Below, one piece after another: positions 35,913-46,480 of a DNA stretch of 64,000 bases (the first letter of the stretch is position 1; each line of letters begins with the position of its first letter). The notes under the pieces were generated by a model. It did not search any database. It was not told where the DNA came from and was given only the letters and a program-made list of their open reading frames with translations. The DNA lies in NCBI GenBank assembly GCA_900618425.1, contig UZAN01040859.1:1-64000 (forward strand), read 5' to 3'. A program made the translations under genes and the position numbers. Origin of the DNA: Echinostoma caproni (Eukaryota; Platyhelminthes; Trematoda; Plagiorchiida; Echinostomatidae).

Positions 35913-36755
35913 CTAGCGGTTAAAACAGAAATTAAGGTAGTCCGTAACATGATCACAGAGGACAGAAGGGTTCTGATCGGGAAACATCGAAAAATCAGTA
36001 GCGGCAATCATGGATCTTAGCCTTTCTAGGTTCTCTGATGAACAATTTCTTTGACTCACTACCTTGTAAGGCCTTCTTAGAAATGTGTACCGGTTGGTTT
36101 TGCTGTATACAGTGGGACATAATTTTAAGATACAATGGTCTGAACTACTCAGAGGAGTGCGTTTCTGGACCTTGAAAAATTGTGGTTTGTTTGTGAAAAT
36201 CAAGCTGTGAATTCAGTCTGGTAGGAAAAAGTACTAAATTTTTTAGACCCAGTGTGGTGAGGAATGTTACATCATATCTGTTGAAATCACCAACAAATAT
36301 ACACAAAGAGTCACTTGTTTTTGATATTATGGAGGTAAGAAAATGTCAGAAAAGCTAGTTATGTCACCAACTGATATTGTGGGTGACAGGTAAAAGTTTC
36401 CAAAAAGGATGGAATGAAACCCACTCAAAAAACGGGATTTACATTCGATGACATGACAATTGGTTTTATCCGATGAGTATTCGTAGATGACAGCAGTTGA
36501 TTTACTCCAGGTTCCGCTGACGTAACTTGCAACACCTCCACCTCGTTTACGGACACTCGCGGGACGGTCAACCCGATACAAGTTATATACATCCACCTGT
36601 AAAATTTCACTAGGGATTCCTTCATGTAGCGACGATTCCTGAAGCATAATAATTCCCAGGTTTTTATACTCCGTTTTCCGTGTGATGTCTACTACCTCCT
36701 CGACTTTTCCTACAAGAGAACGATTACTGTCTGTTAAAATGAGAGGGATTTGCAT
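35913..36755 (-). pseudogene. Endonuclease domain of CR1-like copy 2 (frameshifted)
   Basis: An apurinic-type endonuclease spread over at least three frames. 36755-36327 has LQESSLHEGIP (catalytic glutamate region) and KRGGGVASYV. A second stretch has GDFN (codons at 36291-36280). The frame 36203-35913 has LSSSDHCIL with the catalytic SDH (near 36142-36134). In the family this enzyme nicks target DNA to prime reverse transcription. All key residues survive; only frameshifts and a stop break it. Confidence 0.88.
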
Positions 36756-36795
36756 TTGACTGGTGCTGCACTGTCTGAGTGACTACATATTCACC

Positions 36796-36844
36796 TATCT
36801 ATTTATCTATCTATCTATCTATCTATCTGTCTATCTATCTATCT
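36796..36844 (+). repeat. (TATC)n microsatellite
   Basis: About 12 TATC units with one TGTC variant, immediately outside the 5' side of the minus-strand CR1-like element. It could be the insertion target or belong to the flanking DNA. Confidence 0.95.
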
Positions 36845-37351
36845 GAAAAATGGTTCCCAATATTCAGATGAGTTTCGTGAAGTCTTGGGATGAATAAAGA
36901 TGCTCACAAGGGTGTCTGCTACAATAAAGCTGTTAGGGATTTTTAACTTACTCAATTTCAATGTGATATTTAAATGAGAATACAGTATTTTTTTAACTTC
37001 CTTTGAAAACAATATGAAATTGCTTAAGGGAAAGGTCGAAGAATTTCTGAAACTCCATGTAAATATTTAAACAAATCAACTGAAAAAGGAGAGAAATGGT
37101 GCAAAAGTTTCCATCTAAGTCAAGTCTTGATCTTGATTCCCGATGACTTTTCTGTAAAGCTAATGTCACAAATGTCCGAATTGTTCTATTTAGTGTCCAA
37201 TTTGTTATGCAAGATTCCATAATTATTTCGGAACAGCTTTACAAATCCCGAGCTATTAGCAGTAAGACAGGTACAAGGGATTAAAGTGGTTTACTCGCTC
37301 TGATCAGGTATCAAACAACAACAAAATTCGACCGTGTAAAGATATTGTGTT

Positions 37352-37353
<2 letters not shown>

Positions 37354-37381
<28 letters not shown>
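37354..37381. repeat. (AT)n microsatellite
   Basis: About 14 AT units, downstream of the P2X gene. Confidence 0.97.
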
Positions 37382-37382
<1 letters not shown>

Positions 37383-37542
37383 CAGGATAATCGTGGCTTG
37401 AAAGACAGCAAATGTGATGCAAACATTGGGACGGCCTCAGATGAACCACAAAGCATGCCAGACAGCTTCACAAAGTAAAGACAAGCAATGTTTGCATTGA
37501 TTCAATCAAATAAGTTACCGACCAAAAGACGAATCACAGTGT

Positions 37543-37548
37543 TTTATT
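37543..37548 (-). promoter_or_regulatory. Possible poly(A) signal for the P2X gene
   Basis: AATAAA on the minus strand about 205 bases after the P2X stop codon. A hexamer like this is frequent by chance in AT-rich DNA, so it is a candidate only. Confidence 0.35.
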
Positions 37549-37750
37549 TGGCGAATCATCACAAGTTTCCTCCTGAATGCTCGTTGGAATTAAAGGGAAG
37601 GGCATGCATAGCAGTTGGTAAGCGATCCAGAGTATGTGCTCAAATCATCGGAGTGTAGTAGTTTGTTGTGAGAACTGGACTGGTTTCAAAGCAAAACAAC
37701 GGCACTGAACTCTTTATGAATGAAGACAATGATTTGTCTATCTGTTCATT

Positions 37751-39290
37751 TTACTCTGTCAAATTGGCAGAGAACACAGCTTCTCGACGCACTCGGTCGT
37801 CAAACGAGGTCAGCTTGACATCATCCAAAGCACGAGCGATGACTGACGAGTAAGCAAGGTCATGACAAGGTCGCTTTTCTCTGACCGAATCTGACTTGCG
37901 TGATATGGAATCCAAAATGATCCGTGGTGTATTGGCGATTGCCTCCTTGGATTCGAGAAAAACATTGTGGGTGGCTTTCATATATAGCTTTCGATCTCGA
38001 GTACAATGAAATAGCACAAAATCACACACAATCGCAGCCAGGCTAAGCAAAGCTAAATTCGAACCAAAGCTCATGGTAAAAATAAACAGATTAAATTTGC
38101 CAGCCTCGCCGGTCACTTGAATGATGAACTGGATTCCATTCACCTTAAATAATAAACGTCTCGGTCCATCTGATTGAGATCGTAGAGAATTGCCCAGTCG
38201 ATAAGCCATATCTATCATCCAGCCTTCGCCGGGGCCAAGTTCATCAAACTGACCGGAAGCCCGACCATCCAAATGCAGAAACCCGTAGTGTGGTCGGCAG
38301 AGATCCAAAGAAACGTCCAAATTACACTTCCACTTAATTGTGATCGCAATCACTCCTCCGTGTCTGAGAATCCGATAAGTTTTCGCCCCAGCCAAACGCA
38401 AAACGTCATGAATAAGAAAGTTTGGACAGTACCGATCTCTCACATCGTTCGGTTTGTAAATGCAGTTACGCACATAATCCTCCGTCATCCACGGTAGAAT
38501 ATTTTGTCGAGACACATTAAACAGAGGAAATTCAATCATATTTTGAATGGAAATAGTTAAATTCAACAATCCGTACAACGGTTCAATTATATCAAATTCG
38601 GTTTCACCTCGCTCCTCCTTATGATGGTTCCTGAATCGTTTCGTTTTGAATAGGCCAGCATGCATTGTGTCCAAATCTTCCTGCACTGGACACCATCCGA
38701 AAATTTCACAGGTCTTCATAGACTGCACACATTGCCCAGTAAAAATACCATGCGCATCAGCATCCAAATCGACCCTCCAGTCGCGAGGCAGTTCACGAGT
38801 CGGACTCACGACTGTCTGACCGCCAACATAACCGGGGGTACAGTGTTGATCATCGAAACACCGAGCNACACCGAGCATCTTCTACATCTCGGGCCTCTGC
38901 GCAAGTTTCATGACGTTGCACTGTCATCGCACTCAGTCGAGTAATCACAAAAAAACTGTTCACCTGATTTGGTAGTAGATAAAAGTCAGCACTGTCCAAA
39001 ACAATCTCTGGATGTTTGTAATTGCCACGAAGTTTAGAAGCAACCAACCCGTTTACTTCGAATCGAACACCACTCAGTGCTCTATCGAACCGTTGGTATG
39101 CTTTTTCCCACCACATTGTAAAAATAAAAAAGTAGAGGATAATGGCTACTTGCAAAATGCGGTTCAGTGAAGCCACAAAACGATGCTGAACAAGAACAAC
39201 TTTGGGCATTTCGTATTGCAACATTCTTCTACAAGGACCGGGACAGCGTCTGGTTCGATCGGGTGTAAATGATGATAACTGCCAACGCAT
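37751..39290 (-). CDS. P2X: P2X-type trimeric cation channel subunit, divergent, intronless
   Basis: P2X subunits form ATP-gated cation channels in the plasma or contractile-vacuole membrane. Two frames (39290-38850 and 38878-37751) join into about 509 residues if a 9-base duplication plus N at about 38867 is collapsed. Seen: LQYEMPKVVLV before TM1 (about 42-61); GIFTGQCV, KTCEIFGWCPVQ, NVSRQNILPW, HGGVIAITIKWKCNLD, GEAGKFN; TM2 (about 399-424). All ten ectodomain cysteines are present (130, 141, 147, 184, 191, 197, 273, 285, 319, 328). Oddities: the paired ATP-binding lysines of the KVKG motif are E78 and N80; the NFR motif is replaced near 355-357; the threonine (242) and last lysine (379) remain; the post-TM2 Y..(.)K motif is unclear. 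There are no introns. The frame stays open upstream of M1, and M23 is an alternative start. Confidence 0.93.
38858..38876. other. Single-N assembly join with duplicated 9-mer in the P2X gene
   Basis: ACACCGAGC occurs on both sides of a single N. The two P2X frames overlap here and encode the same Ala-Arg-Cys. Removing one 9-mer plus the N (10 bases) shifts the minus-strand frame exactly as needed to join the two halves. Most likely two contig ends with a short overlap were joined by an N instead of being merged. Confidence 0.9.
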
Positions 39291-42123
39291 TTGCGAGTAG
39301 ACGATATTTATGACAGAATAATGTACATAGGGATGAAAAAATCGTCAACTGATTGTACGAAACCAACGTGCCAACCGTTGACTGGAACGCGGATTGCCGA
39401 GAGCCAGGGACACGTACGTATATCCGCAGATAGCAGAGTGAGATTAGCTTACCTCACCTGTCCTCCTATTTGGACTCTTATCAGTTACCAGCAATAGGCG
39501 GCGGGTGGAAATGAACGATCAACTGGATTGGTTTGGCTAGAGAAACAATAACCCATTGGTTAGTCTACTGTTTAGAGGTCGATAGTCACACGCAAACATG
39601 CATAACTTGTTTGTCGTTGTCATTGCGATGAACCGAATTTTGTGTAGGCACGAAAAATGACAATCCAGTTTAATTCGCTCTTCTTTTTTAATTGAATATT
39701 CACCTCTATCAATTTTCTCCTTGTTCACCTCAGGGGACAGTCGCACCGGTGGCACAGAAAGTGATGCGCACTAACGCATGCAAGCACATGAGCGTACGCA
39801 CGCACGCAAACACACACACACACACACACCGAAAGAGAGGTTCAGACACTGTGAATGCATGGCCATTCATTCTTCGGGAGCCATAACTGTGTTCGATAGG
39901 AAAAAGATCTGTTGGAACAGTCAGATTTCCTAAAAACAATATCATGAAGATGAATGACGTTCATTCGAGCAGTGGGAATCCAGGCGACATTCAACAGTGG
40001 CTTTCTGTGGCGATGAGGTTACTGCGCTACGCGGATCGTGTTGAGAAAGGTAAAGTGAAACATAAAATTGCATTCGACACGCAGCTCGCGTCATGCAACA
40101 GCAATAATGCAAAATCAGCTATCCATTTTCTGGAGAAACACCTATTCCGGTTGATAGTCAATTAGTGAGAAGAAATTTTTACACGTATTTTGTCAGTTTA
40201 CCCATTTTTGGTATAGATCTGTTGTTACTCGTAGCCTATTCACACACAAAAGCAAATTGTCCAAATCCGATATTTTATGAGCAAGACAAATGGACAAAAT
40301 ATGCACAAAAGGAACAGGATTTTTCAATCACAATGTGCATGCAAATGGAAAAAGGAGTTACCTAGATAAGTATGGTAGAAGGTGATAAACTTATAACTGG
40401 CTCCTTCAGCTTGATTCCGACGCACACTCGCCCTGCAACAACAGTTCTTCCCTAGCCTATATTAAATGGAAACTATGACTGAAAATGTAAAATAGTACCA
40501 CAAAGCGTATTATTTCCTTCACCCAGTGTTCCATAACAATAAAGCATATTAATGCTAGGTAGAGCAGCCTTTGCGTTGCGGAACCGAGCCAAACTTTTGG
40601 AGCGTACTTTCTGATAGGTTCCGGAACAGATGAATGTAGGCAAACAATCGTTCCCCTTTTGGGGTAGCTCCCGGTTAATTATTCGGCTTATTTATTCTTG
40701 TGAATAAAAGGCCCTAAATGTTCTCAAGTTGGTTGAGATCTAGGCTGCATTCAGTCCAAACTGTCTTTCAAACAACGCTAAACTATTACCGATTTCTGAT
40801 CAAATGAGCGGAAGCATAATTCTGCTATAATACGGTCTCAACCTGAGTACTCAAACCCGTCAATAGCAGTAGACAGCGTTCCAGATGACGAACTTTCACA
40901 TCGGAATCTGAAATACCATGCAGAATGGCGAGATCTCTCGAACCGTATAACAAAAATCAATTTCATAACATCTGCGAACTTTCATTACTGTTCCGTCAAC
41001 AGAACTACTGAGCATTTTTTGAGTCATACCATTAATCGTCTCAAGTCTCTGGTCCATCCAAGGTGAATTTAATTCCATCACTGCAATAAACTTATTTTCG
41101 ATAACATAACGTGAGATTAAGCCCATCATAAGTAGGTCTATGTTCTAATTTCTTTCAGCGTCGTTTTCCATTCTCTTCTATCTAATCCACGATACGTCCC
41201 GAGAGTTTGTAGTATTATTCGATTTAAAGCACTAAATCTGACGAGAGATTTCATTGCTGACTTCTGGAATTGGAATCACGCTCTGCACGTATCTTTCTCT
41301 GACAGTTTCCGGAGTCGCGGATTCGGTTTCTTTTCCCCTTAAGCCTCGATTGTTAAAAACACAGTAGGCCTTGATTAGGTGTGCGGTTCGCTAATCAAAT
41401 GTATGCCGTACTCCAGTAGGTAAAACACTCCCTCCTCCTAAAAGTCATTTTCAACAAACCATGATAGCGATGAACTCGGTTCGTCTTATAAACAAGTGGC
41501 TACTGAATTTTGATGCTACTGTGAGAGTTTGATCAAGACAAGGTTCAAATGCATAGGGTTGACCTCACCTTATGTCAGATTTCTGTCAAAGTTTTGCTCA
41601 CGCGTCCTGGATCGGACACAGAAGGACCGTTCCGGACACATACGAAAAGTGTATCAGTGATTAGCTGCGGAATGTCTGTTTCACTTCATAATAATAATTT
41701 TCCTCTTTCCAACTGAGCACAAGTGAGATATATCACTCATAGGAGAAAGCTATTTTACACTTAAGATCGCATTTTTATTTGAATTCTAGCTACAAAGTTC
41801 GAATTTGATATTTATGATTCGTATATCTATTCTAATAATGCCCATAATAATTATCTTGGTTCACATACGAGCGGAAGCTCTGTAAAACTCTCCAGGGTGG
41901 AATGAAACATTAAGCGTTGAACACCGATGTATCTATACCCTGAGAATCTTCGGTTGTCATATGAGCAATCCAAATTAAGTGATCAAGTCATCATTCCCTT
42001 ACAACGGACACCACATATTTGGTCCAGAGTGTGACACGTTTAAAAAAATTTCATTGACCGAATTCGTGGTCATTCAGTTCTGCTCCACTCAAATTCACAC
42101 GAACAAAAGAAACAAATCCAAAC
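39291..42123. other. No recognisable gene; CA repeat
   Basis: Upstream of P2X; its promoter would be here, but no motif can be assigned. A CA microsatellite lies at 39810-39829. Two adjacent plus-strand frames at 39944-40365 are unassigned. Confidence 0.35.
39810..39829 (+). repeat. (CA)n microsatellite
   Basis: Ten CA units preceded by ACGC-type repeats. Confidence 0.95.
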
Positions 42124-42232
42124 CATCAGAACACAAGTCCGAAGGTGAACAATCGTTTTCAAATGATTCATAATCGTGCCTGTACAGAATCATTGGAAAA
42201 CAATTGTTCGCCTTCGGACTTGTTTTCTGATG
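42124..42232. repeat. Large imperfect inverted repeat, 46-base arms
   Basis: The left arm 42124-42169 begins CATCAGAACACAAGTCC. The right arm 42187-42232 is its reverse complement with about 4 mismatches, and the loop has 17 bases. The RNA would form a 46-bp near-perfect hairpin of about 109 bases. It could be a foldback element, a MITE tip-to-tip remnant or a small-RNA precursor. No TA or other target duplication is evident, and no second copy was noticed in this window. Confidence 0.95.
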
Positions 42233-43213
42233 TTACGAGATTATTCTGGAATTTGAAATCCAAACCATCCGGTTTTCTGGCGTGGCTATAATCCGTAAAA
42301 TAGAGCATCGAATGCCGCACCTATCAATATCATTTGAGCTGGTGTAAGCCAATGGAACACTGTTATTTCGCAGCTCCTCTCTATCAAAATTAGAGTATCT
42401 TTAACCGAGAAAATGACCTTAGAACCATTTGATAATTATGGGCCCAATTTGGAAGTCCCGACCTTCATATTATGATTTATTATCAGAGAAGTGGCTGATA
42501 TTGTTTTATATACTCCTAATATTGGTAAAAATATGAAGGTACGTAGATTTAATTGAACACATGAGCTTCAGCTTCAAAATTATCAACATTCAATCAAACC
42601 TATACGTTCGACTTGCTATTTGAGCTTTGATCTGCAAACCACCAGGTAACCACCTAAAGATATTTCCATCGGATCAATAAAAAGGGTAGGAACTCGTGAA
42701 CAACAAGAAAATCTTTCCGGGGGAGTAGTTAATGTTCTTTTCTGTTTCCTTTATAATCACATTAAAAATCTTTGAATTTCTGTGCTGCATTATTCTAATT
42801 TTGCACTTAACTTTACATATGCCATGCTATTCTGAATCAGTTCCTATGACAACGATGTACCGATTTCTCATACTCCGTTCATCAACTAATATTTCAATGG
42901 ACCTCCGAATGTTATAGTACATCATCTCTTAACTATATTTGATTACCAAAAATGAAAAGCTTCATTGCTCAATTATGTAGAAATAGTGTGCAACATCTGG
43001 AAATAGTTTACACAATAACTGTCATGGAAACTCTTACTATGTCTGATTCATCTTTGATTGAAGTAGCTCATTTACAGTTCCTGAATGCGCCGTAATTTGA
43101 AAATCAGTGGTGGTGGTCATTTGTTTAAATTGATACTTAGTAGCTTTTTTGTCATTATTTGCCCTGACATGTCTCAAACCATTCAAAATGCGTTTGGCCA
43201 CAAGCAATTTCTA
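42233..43213. other. No recognisable gene
   Basis: Nothing identified. Confidence 0.35.
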
Positions 43214-43279
43214 TTCAAAAACTCAAACTTAAAAAAATACAGCTAAACAGAAGAATTATTTTAAGTTTGAGTTTTTGAA
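43214..43279. repeat. Perfect 21-bp inverted repeat ending at the N gap
   Basis: TTCAAAAACTCAAACTTAAA begins the left arm (43214-43234). The right arm (43259-43279) is its exact 21-base reverse complement and stops at the first N. The repeat may continue into the gap, and may be why assembly failed here. Confidence 0.95.
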
Positions 43280-43621
43280 NNNNNNNNNNNNNNNNNNNNN
43301 NNNNNNNNNNNNNNNNNNNNNNNNNNNNNNNNNNNNNNNNNNNNNNNNNNNNNNNNNNNNNNNNNNNNNNNNNNNNNNNNNNNNNNNNNNNNNNNNNNNN
43401 NNNNNNNNNNNNNNNNNNNNNNNNNNNNNNNNNNNNNNNNNNNNNNNNNNNNNNNNNNNNNNNNNNNNNNNNNNNNNNNNNNNNNNNNNNNNNNNNNNNN
43501 NNNNNNNNNNNNNNNNNNNNNNNNNNNNNNNNNNNNNNNNNNNNNNNNNNNNNNNNNNNNNNNNNNNNNNNNNNNNNNNNNNNNNNNNNNNNNNNNNNNN
43601 NNNNNNNNNNNNNNNNNNNNN
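43280..43621. other. Assembly gap (Ns)
   Basis: About 342 Ns. The open frames drawn across it on both strands are translated Ns. Confidence 0.98.
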
Positions 43622-44432
43622 TGATGCATTTGGTATATTCACCGATGCATGCGAAATTTGACAGCTCGAACCCAAGGTATTAGGAAAGTTCATCAGAGCC
43701 TACAGAACTTAGTCGGATGTGAAACCGGTGACCGATGTAAGCTGCGTCATGCAATGTTCAACTTCTGAGGATTAGCCTGAATTTATCGAGTGAGAAACAT
43801 ATTTAATGAGCGAGGTCATCTGTGCTCAGTCTAAACCCCTTTGTGTTTGGTGGATAATCATAGTTGACTGGTGCTAAGATAAACGTAGCAACTCTACTGT
43901 AAATCTCGGTGTTCGTCCTATTTAGTGAAGCACAAACACTACAAAATATGTTTTGTGAAATACGAATTTCGTATTGTAAATTATAAGGCAAATATATTCA
44001 TCGATCCTAGTTTTCAAAATCAAAATATTTATGGGCTTTATAAAAGGACTTGTAATGTTTACATTATGTTCTATTACTGTAGAATCGTCAGAACGCTATT
44101 TGACATATTCGCGGTGTGTATGCACACGGATTTCTAATTATTTTAGCAAATCAGTTATTAAAACACCAAAAATCAGAATGCGCACAGAAATGCAAATGAA
44201 AGTTTGGTTAAGAACGATCATCACACTCATCAGAGAGAACTCGGATCAAATTGTGGGTTCTTTCTTATACACCTTGTGTGGTTGACTATCCAAGGGCTGT
44301 TAGTATCTGCAGCAAAGGTTCATCAACTACTCGATGATTATCATTGCACTGTTATTATTGCATCGATCTGGTTTTTGGAATACTGTAAACATAGTACCAA
44401 ATTTTAGAGTAGCAAGTTTTGATTAGACCATT
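43622..44432. other. No recognisable gene
   Basis: Nothing identified. Confidence 0.35.
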
Positions 44433-44484
44433 AGATTGTTAAGAGGCCCCGGGCACTCTTGATGTTCTCGGGTGTGGGTTTCAC
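44433..44484 (+). repeat. Dispersed repeat, matched at 47603-47654
   Basis: About 52 bases (GATTGTTAAGAGGCCCCGGG, then CACTCTTG and CGGGTGTGGGTTTCAC) match the 47.6 kb copy at roughly 80% by eye. Function and class unknown; probably a SINE segment. Confidence 0.7.
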
Positions 44485-44984
44485 TCATCGGAAGATGGTT
44501 AATTCCCCACAATTTCATGCATTTAAAATTAAACGGGTTTTCTGATTGAGATGTGCATTTCCATGGGCTGCTGCTCGATAATGTATCAAACAAACTTGAA
44601 ATTCCGCCAACTTATTTAGACGAGATATATCGTATGCACGGCTATTTAGGTCGCATCTTTACGTACTGCAACAATATTGGATACAGGGAGACATCTTGCT
44701 TCGGGCAAACTAGTCATAAAGTCAATCACAAGCGCAACTCATTCACAACTTGCCGGATCAGGTCACCAACCAGAGTTTCAGCTCCTCCAGTTGGTCTGAT
44801 AATAATAATCTGAGAGGAACAGGCACCTGGTCCTGGTCACACCACAGGCGCTGGGAATTCACATTCGTTTTTTGTACTCAGTTGTNAATTACCATGCATT
44901 TACGTGCACCAGTTTTGGTTATTGTCTTATAGCTACCCATTTAGGTGAAGCAGTACGAGAAGGACAGGAAAGTTCAACGTAGAG

Positions 44985-46480
44985 TCGAAGAGAAAAAGGA
45001 GAATTTCAGTGAACTAATGTTACAGAGAAACTGAGAAGATGCACAAACGCCACTGTTTACGACATTCAAATGTACCACCCAGTGTCTCTAACCACTGGTT
45101 ACCTAGATCTCGAGGTCCCCATTCCGAGAGAATAACGCTATCTATATGACCGAGTCCGCTCGTTTGGTTTTATCTTGACCAATCTTGACTTTTTCCACCC
45201 ACTACATGCCTCGGTAAACATCGCCCGCCGCGAAAATCTATTTGGTGACTTGCGTAACACATACCCCAGCCAACGTAATCTATGGAGGTCGACCACTTGC
45301 TCTAGTGGACTACCGCGAATACTTAAAACTCTGCATCTAACCGCAGCATTGCATGTGCGGTTTCCTCAACAGACTTGTGCAATTCGACTCAGACAGCGAT
45401 GATTAAACACCGACAGTTTATCTTTATCCGGTTTTCTCAATACCCAATTTTTTACGCCGTGTAGCAGAATTGGTCGAACTGCCACAGTATATACTCGACC
45501 CTTCACGGACGGCCGGGCGTCGCGACGGCACCACAGACGTCTCAAGTTGGCAAATGCCAACCGAGCCTTCTGTATGCGAGCTGACACTTCATCTGTGATG
45601 CGTCCACCGGGTAGGATATAGCTGCCCAAATAACAAAACTTATTATATTACTTTCCCCTGTCAGATTGAGGCTGGGTGATGGACCAACCCGATCCTGTAG
45701 TTTATCGATATTTTCATAGCTTCTTTGATTTGCCTCCAATGTTCGTTGAGTCCTCCAGCTGGTGGTTGAACTGATAAGCGATCGGAGAGCTCCACTTCGA
45801 AGGCCAGTTGGCACCTATCGCTGACAATTTATCGTGGGTATCCGCTGCCGGTGAATTCATTGCAGTTGTTTGCCAAACAAAGGGAGAATGTGACTCGTAA
45901 CATAGCGTGGTCCGTATCCACAAGTGATGACTATTAAGAGTGGAATTAATGAATTGACCCCCTACCGCGGTAACCGATGCTGTTATGGTCCATTTGCGTC
46001 CATCACTATGAAGAGGCTGGCGGTTTCCAATTAAGGCGGTGTCGTTTCTTGTGCAAGTAGTTGGTGCTTGACAGAAACAGTCCCTGGTCGGCGCAGAGCT
46101 GACGCAGGTTTTCTCCGTTGTTCCTCCGTTTGGCTGGGATTGCCAAGAGGCCTTTCTGATTCATCCAGGCATCTCACGTAGGTATTGAAGCCTTCAGCTA
46201 CTACTACGATGTCCGTTAATCGAACAGTCTGGAGTAATTGAGACAGACCCCTGCAGAATTCATCCTTGATTTCAGGTGTATTGTAATCGGTTAGTGCATA
46301 CACGGATACGACGAATAAGTTTCGATGCTTCGTTCTGTAGCTATTGGCCCATGCTGAACCGTTGAGCCGGCGACTGACTGGAGTCCAGTCAGGAGGCGAG
46401 ATCTCAGCCTTGGCACTTAGCGCAACCCAAACCAGCAACACCGCGGGCTTCGGATGCCGAATCGCCTGACACAAGAAGGT
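44985..46480 (-). mobile_element. RTE non-LTR retrotransposon with large internal deletion
   Basis: Minus strand: the endonuclease at 46474-46031 has FVVSVYALTDYNTPEIKDEF and DIVVVAEGFN, where the family GDFN motif has lost its aspartate. The post-endonuclease linker is at about 45923-45720 (frames giving NEHWRQIKEAM). The sequence then jumps straight to the late reverse transcriptase: LQDRVGPSPSLNLTGES (about 45690), GGRITDEVSARIQKARLAFANLR (45600), GRVYTVAVRPILLHG, VFNHRCLSRIA (to 45366), then LHRLRWLGYVLRKSPN and WGPRDLGNQWLETLG (to about 45050). The palm with its YADD box is absent, so a non-autonomous internally deleted copy of about 1.5 kb is inferred. Frameshifts are also present. Confidence 0.85.

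Larger units (their letters stand above)
34035..36770 (-). mobile_element. CR1/Jockey-like non-LTR retrotransposon, copy 2 (nearly full ORF2)
   Basis: The most complete mobile element here, about 2.7 kb on the minus strand. Order: endonuclease (36755 to about 35990), linker (to about 35620), reverse transcriptase (35620-34622) and C-terminal region (34500-34081, with YCSPVICPGM and LPYLARLLID). The 3' tail of TGACT-type repeats lies at 34030-34048. No ORF1 was found. Frameshifts split the endonuclease and separate the reverse transcriptase from its C-terminal part, so it cannot move by itself. Catalytic residues are nevertheless largely intact, implying a fairly recent copy compared with copies 1 and 3. 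The 5' end lies against a TATC microsatellite. Confidence 0.9.
36845..37750. other. 3' flank of the P2X gene; AT repeat
   Basis: No gene seen. It contains an AT dinucleotide run (37354-37381) and a possible minus-strand poly(A) signal at 37543-37548, and would hold the 3' untranslated region of the P2X gene. Confidence 0.4.

Noticed and set aside
36796..36844. Regularly spaced repeat, considered as a CRISPR-like array
   Set aside because: Simple TATC microsatellite without spacers, in a eukaryotic genome.
38273..38944. Plus-strand frames within 38273-38497 and 38660-38944
   Set aside because: Shadows of the P2X coding sequence.
43256..43693. Open frames on both strands across 43280-43621
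   Set aside because: Artefacts of translated Ns.
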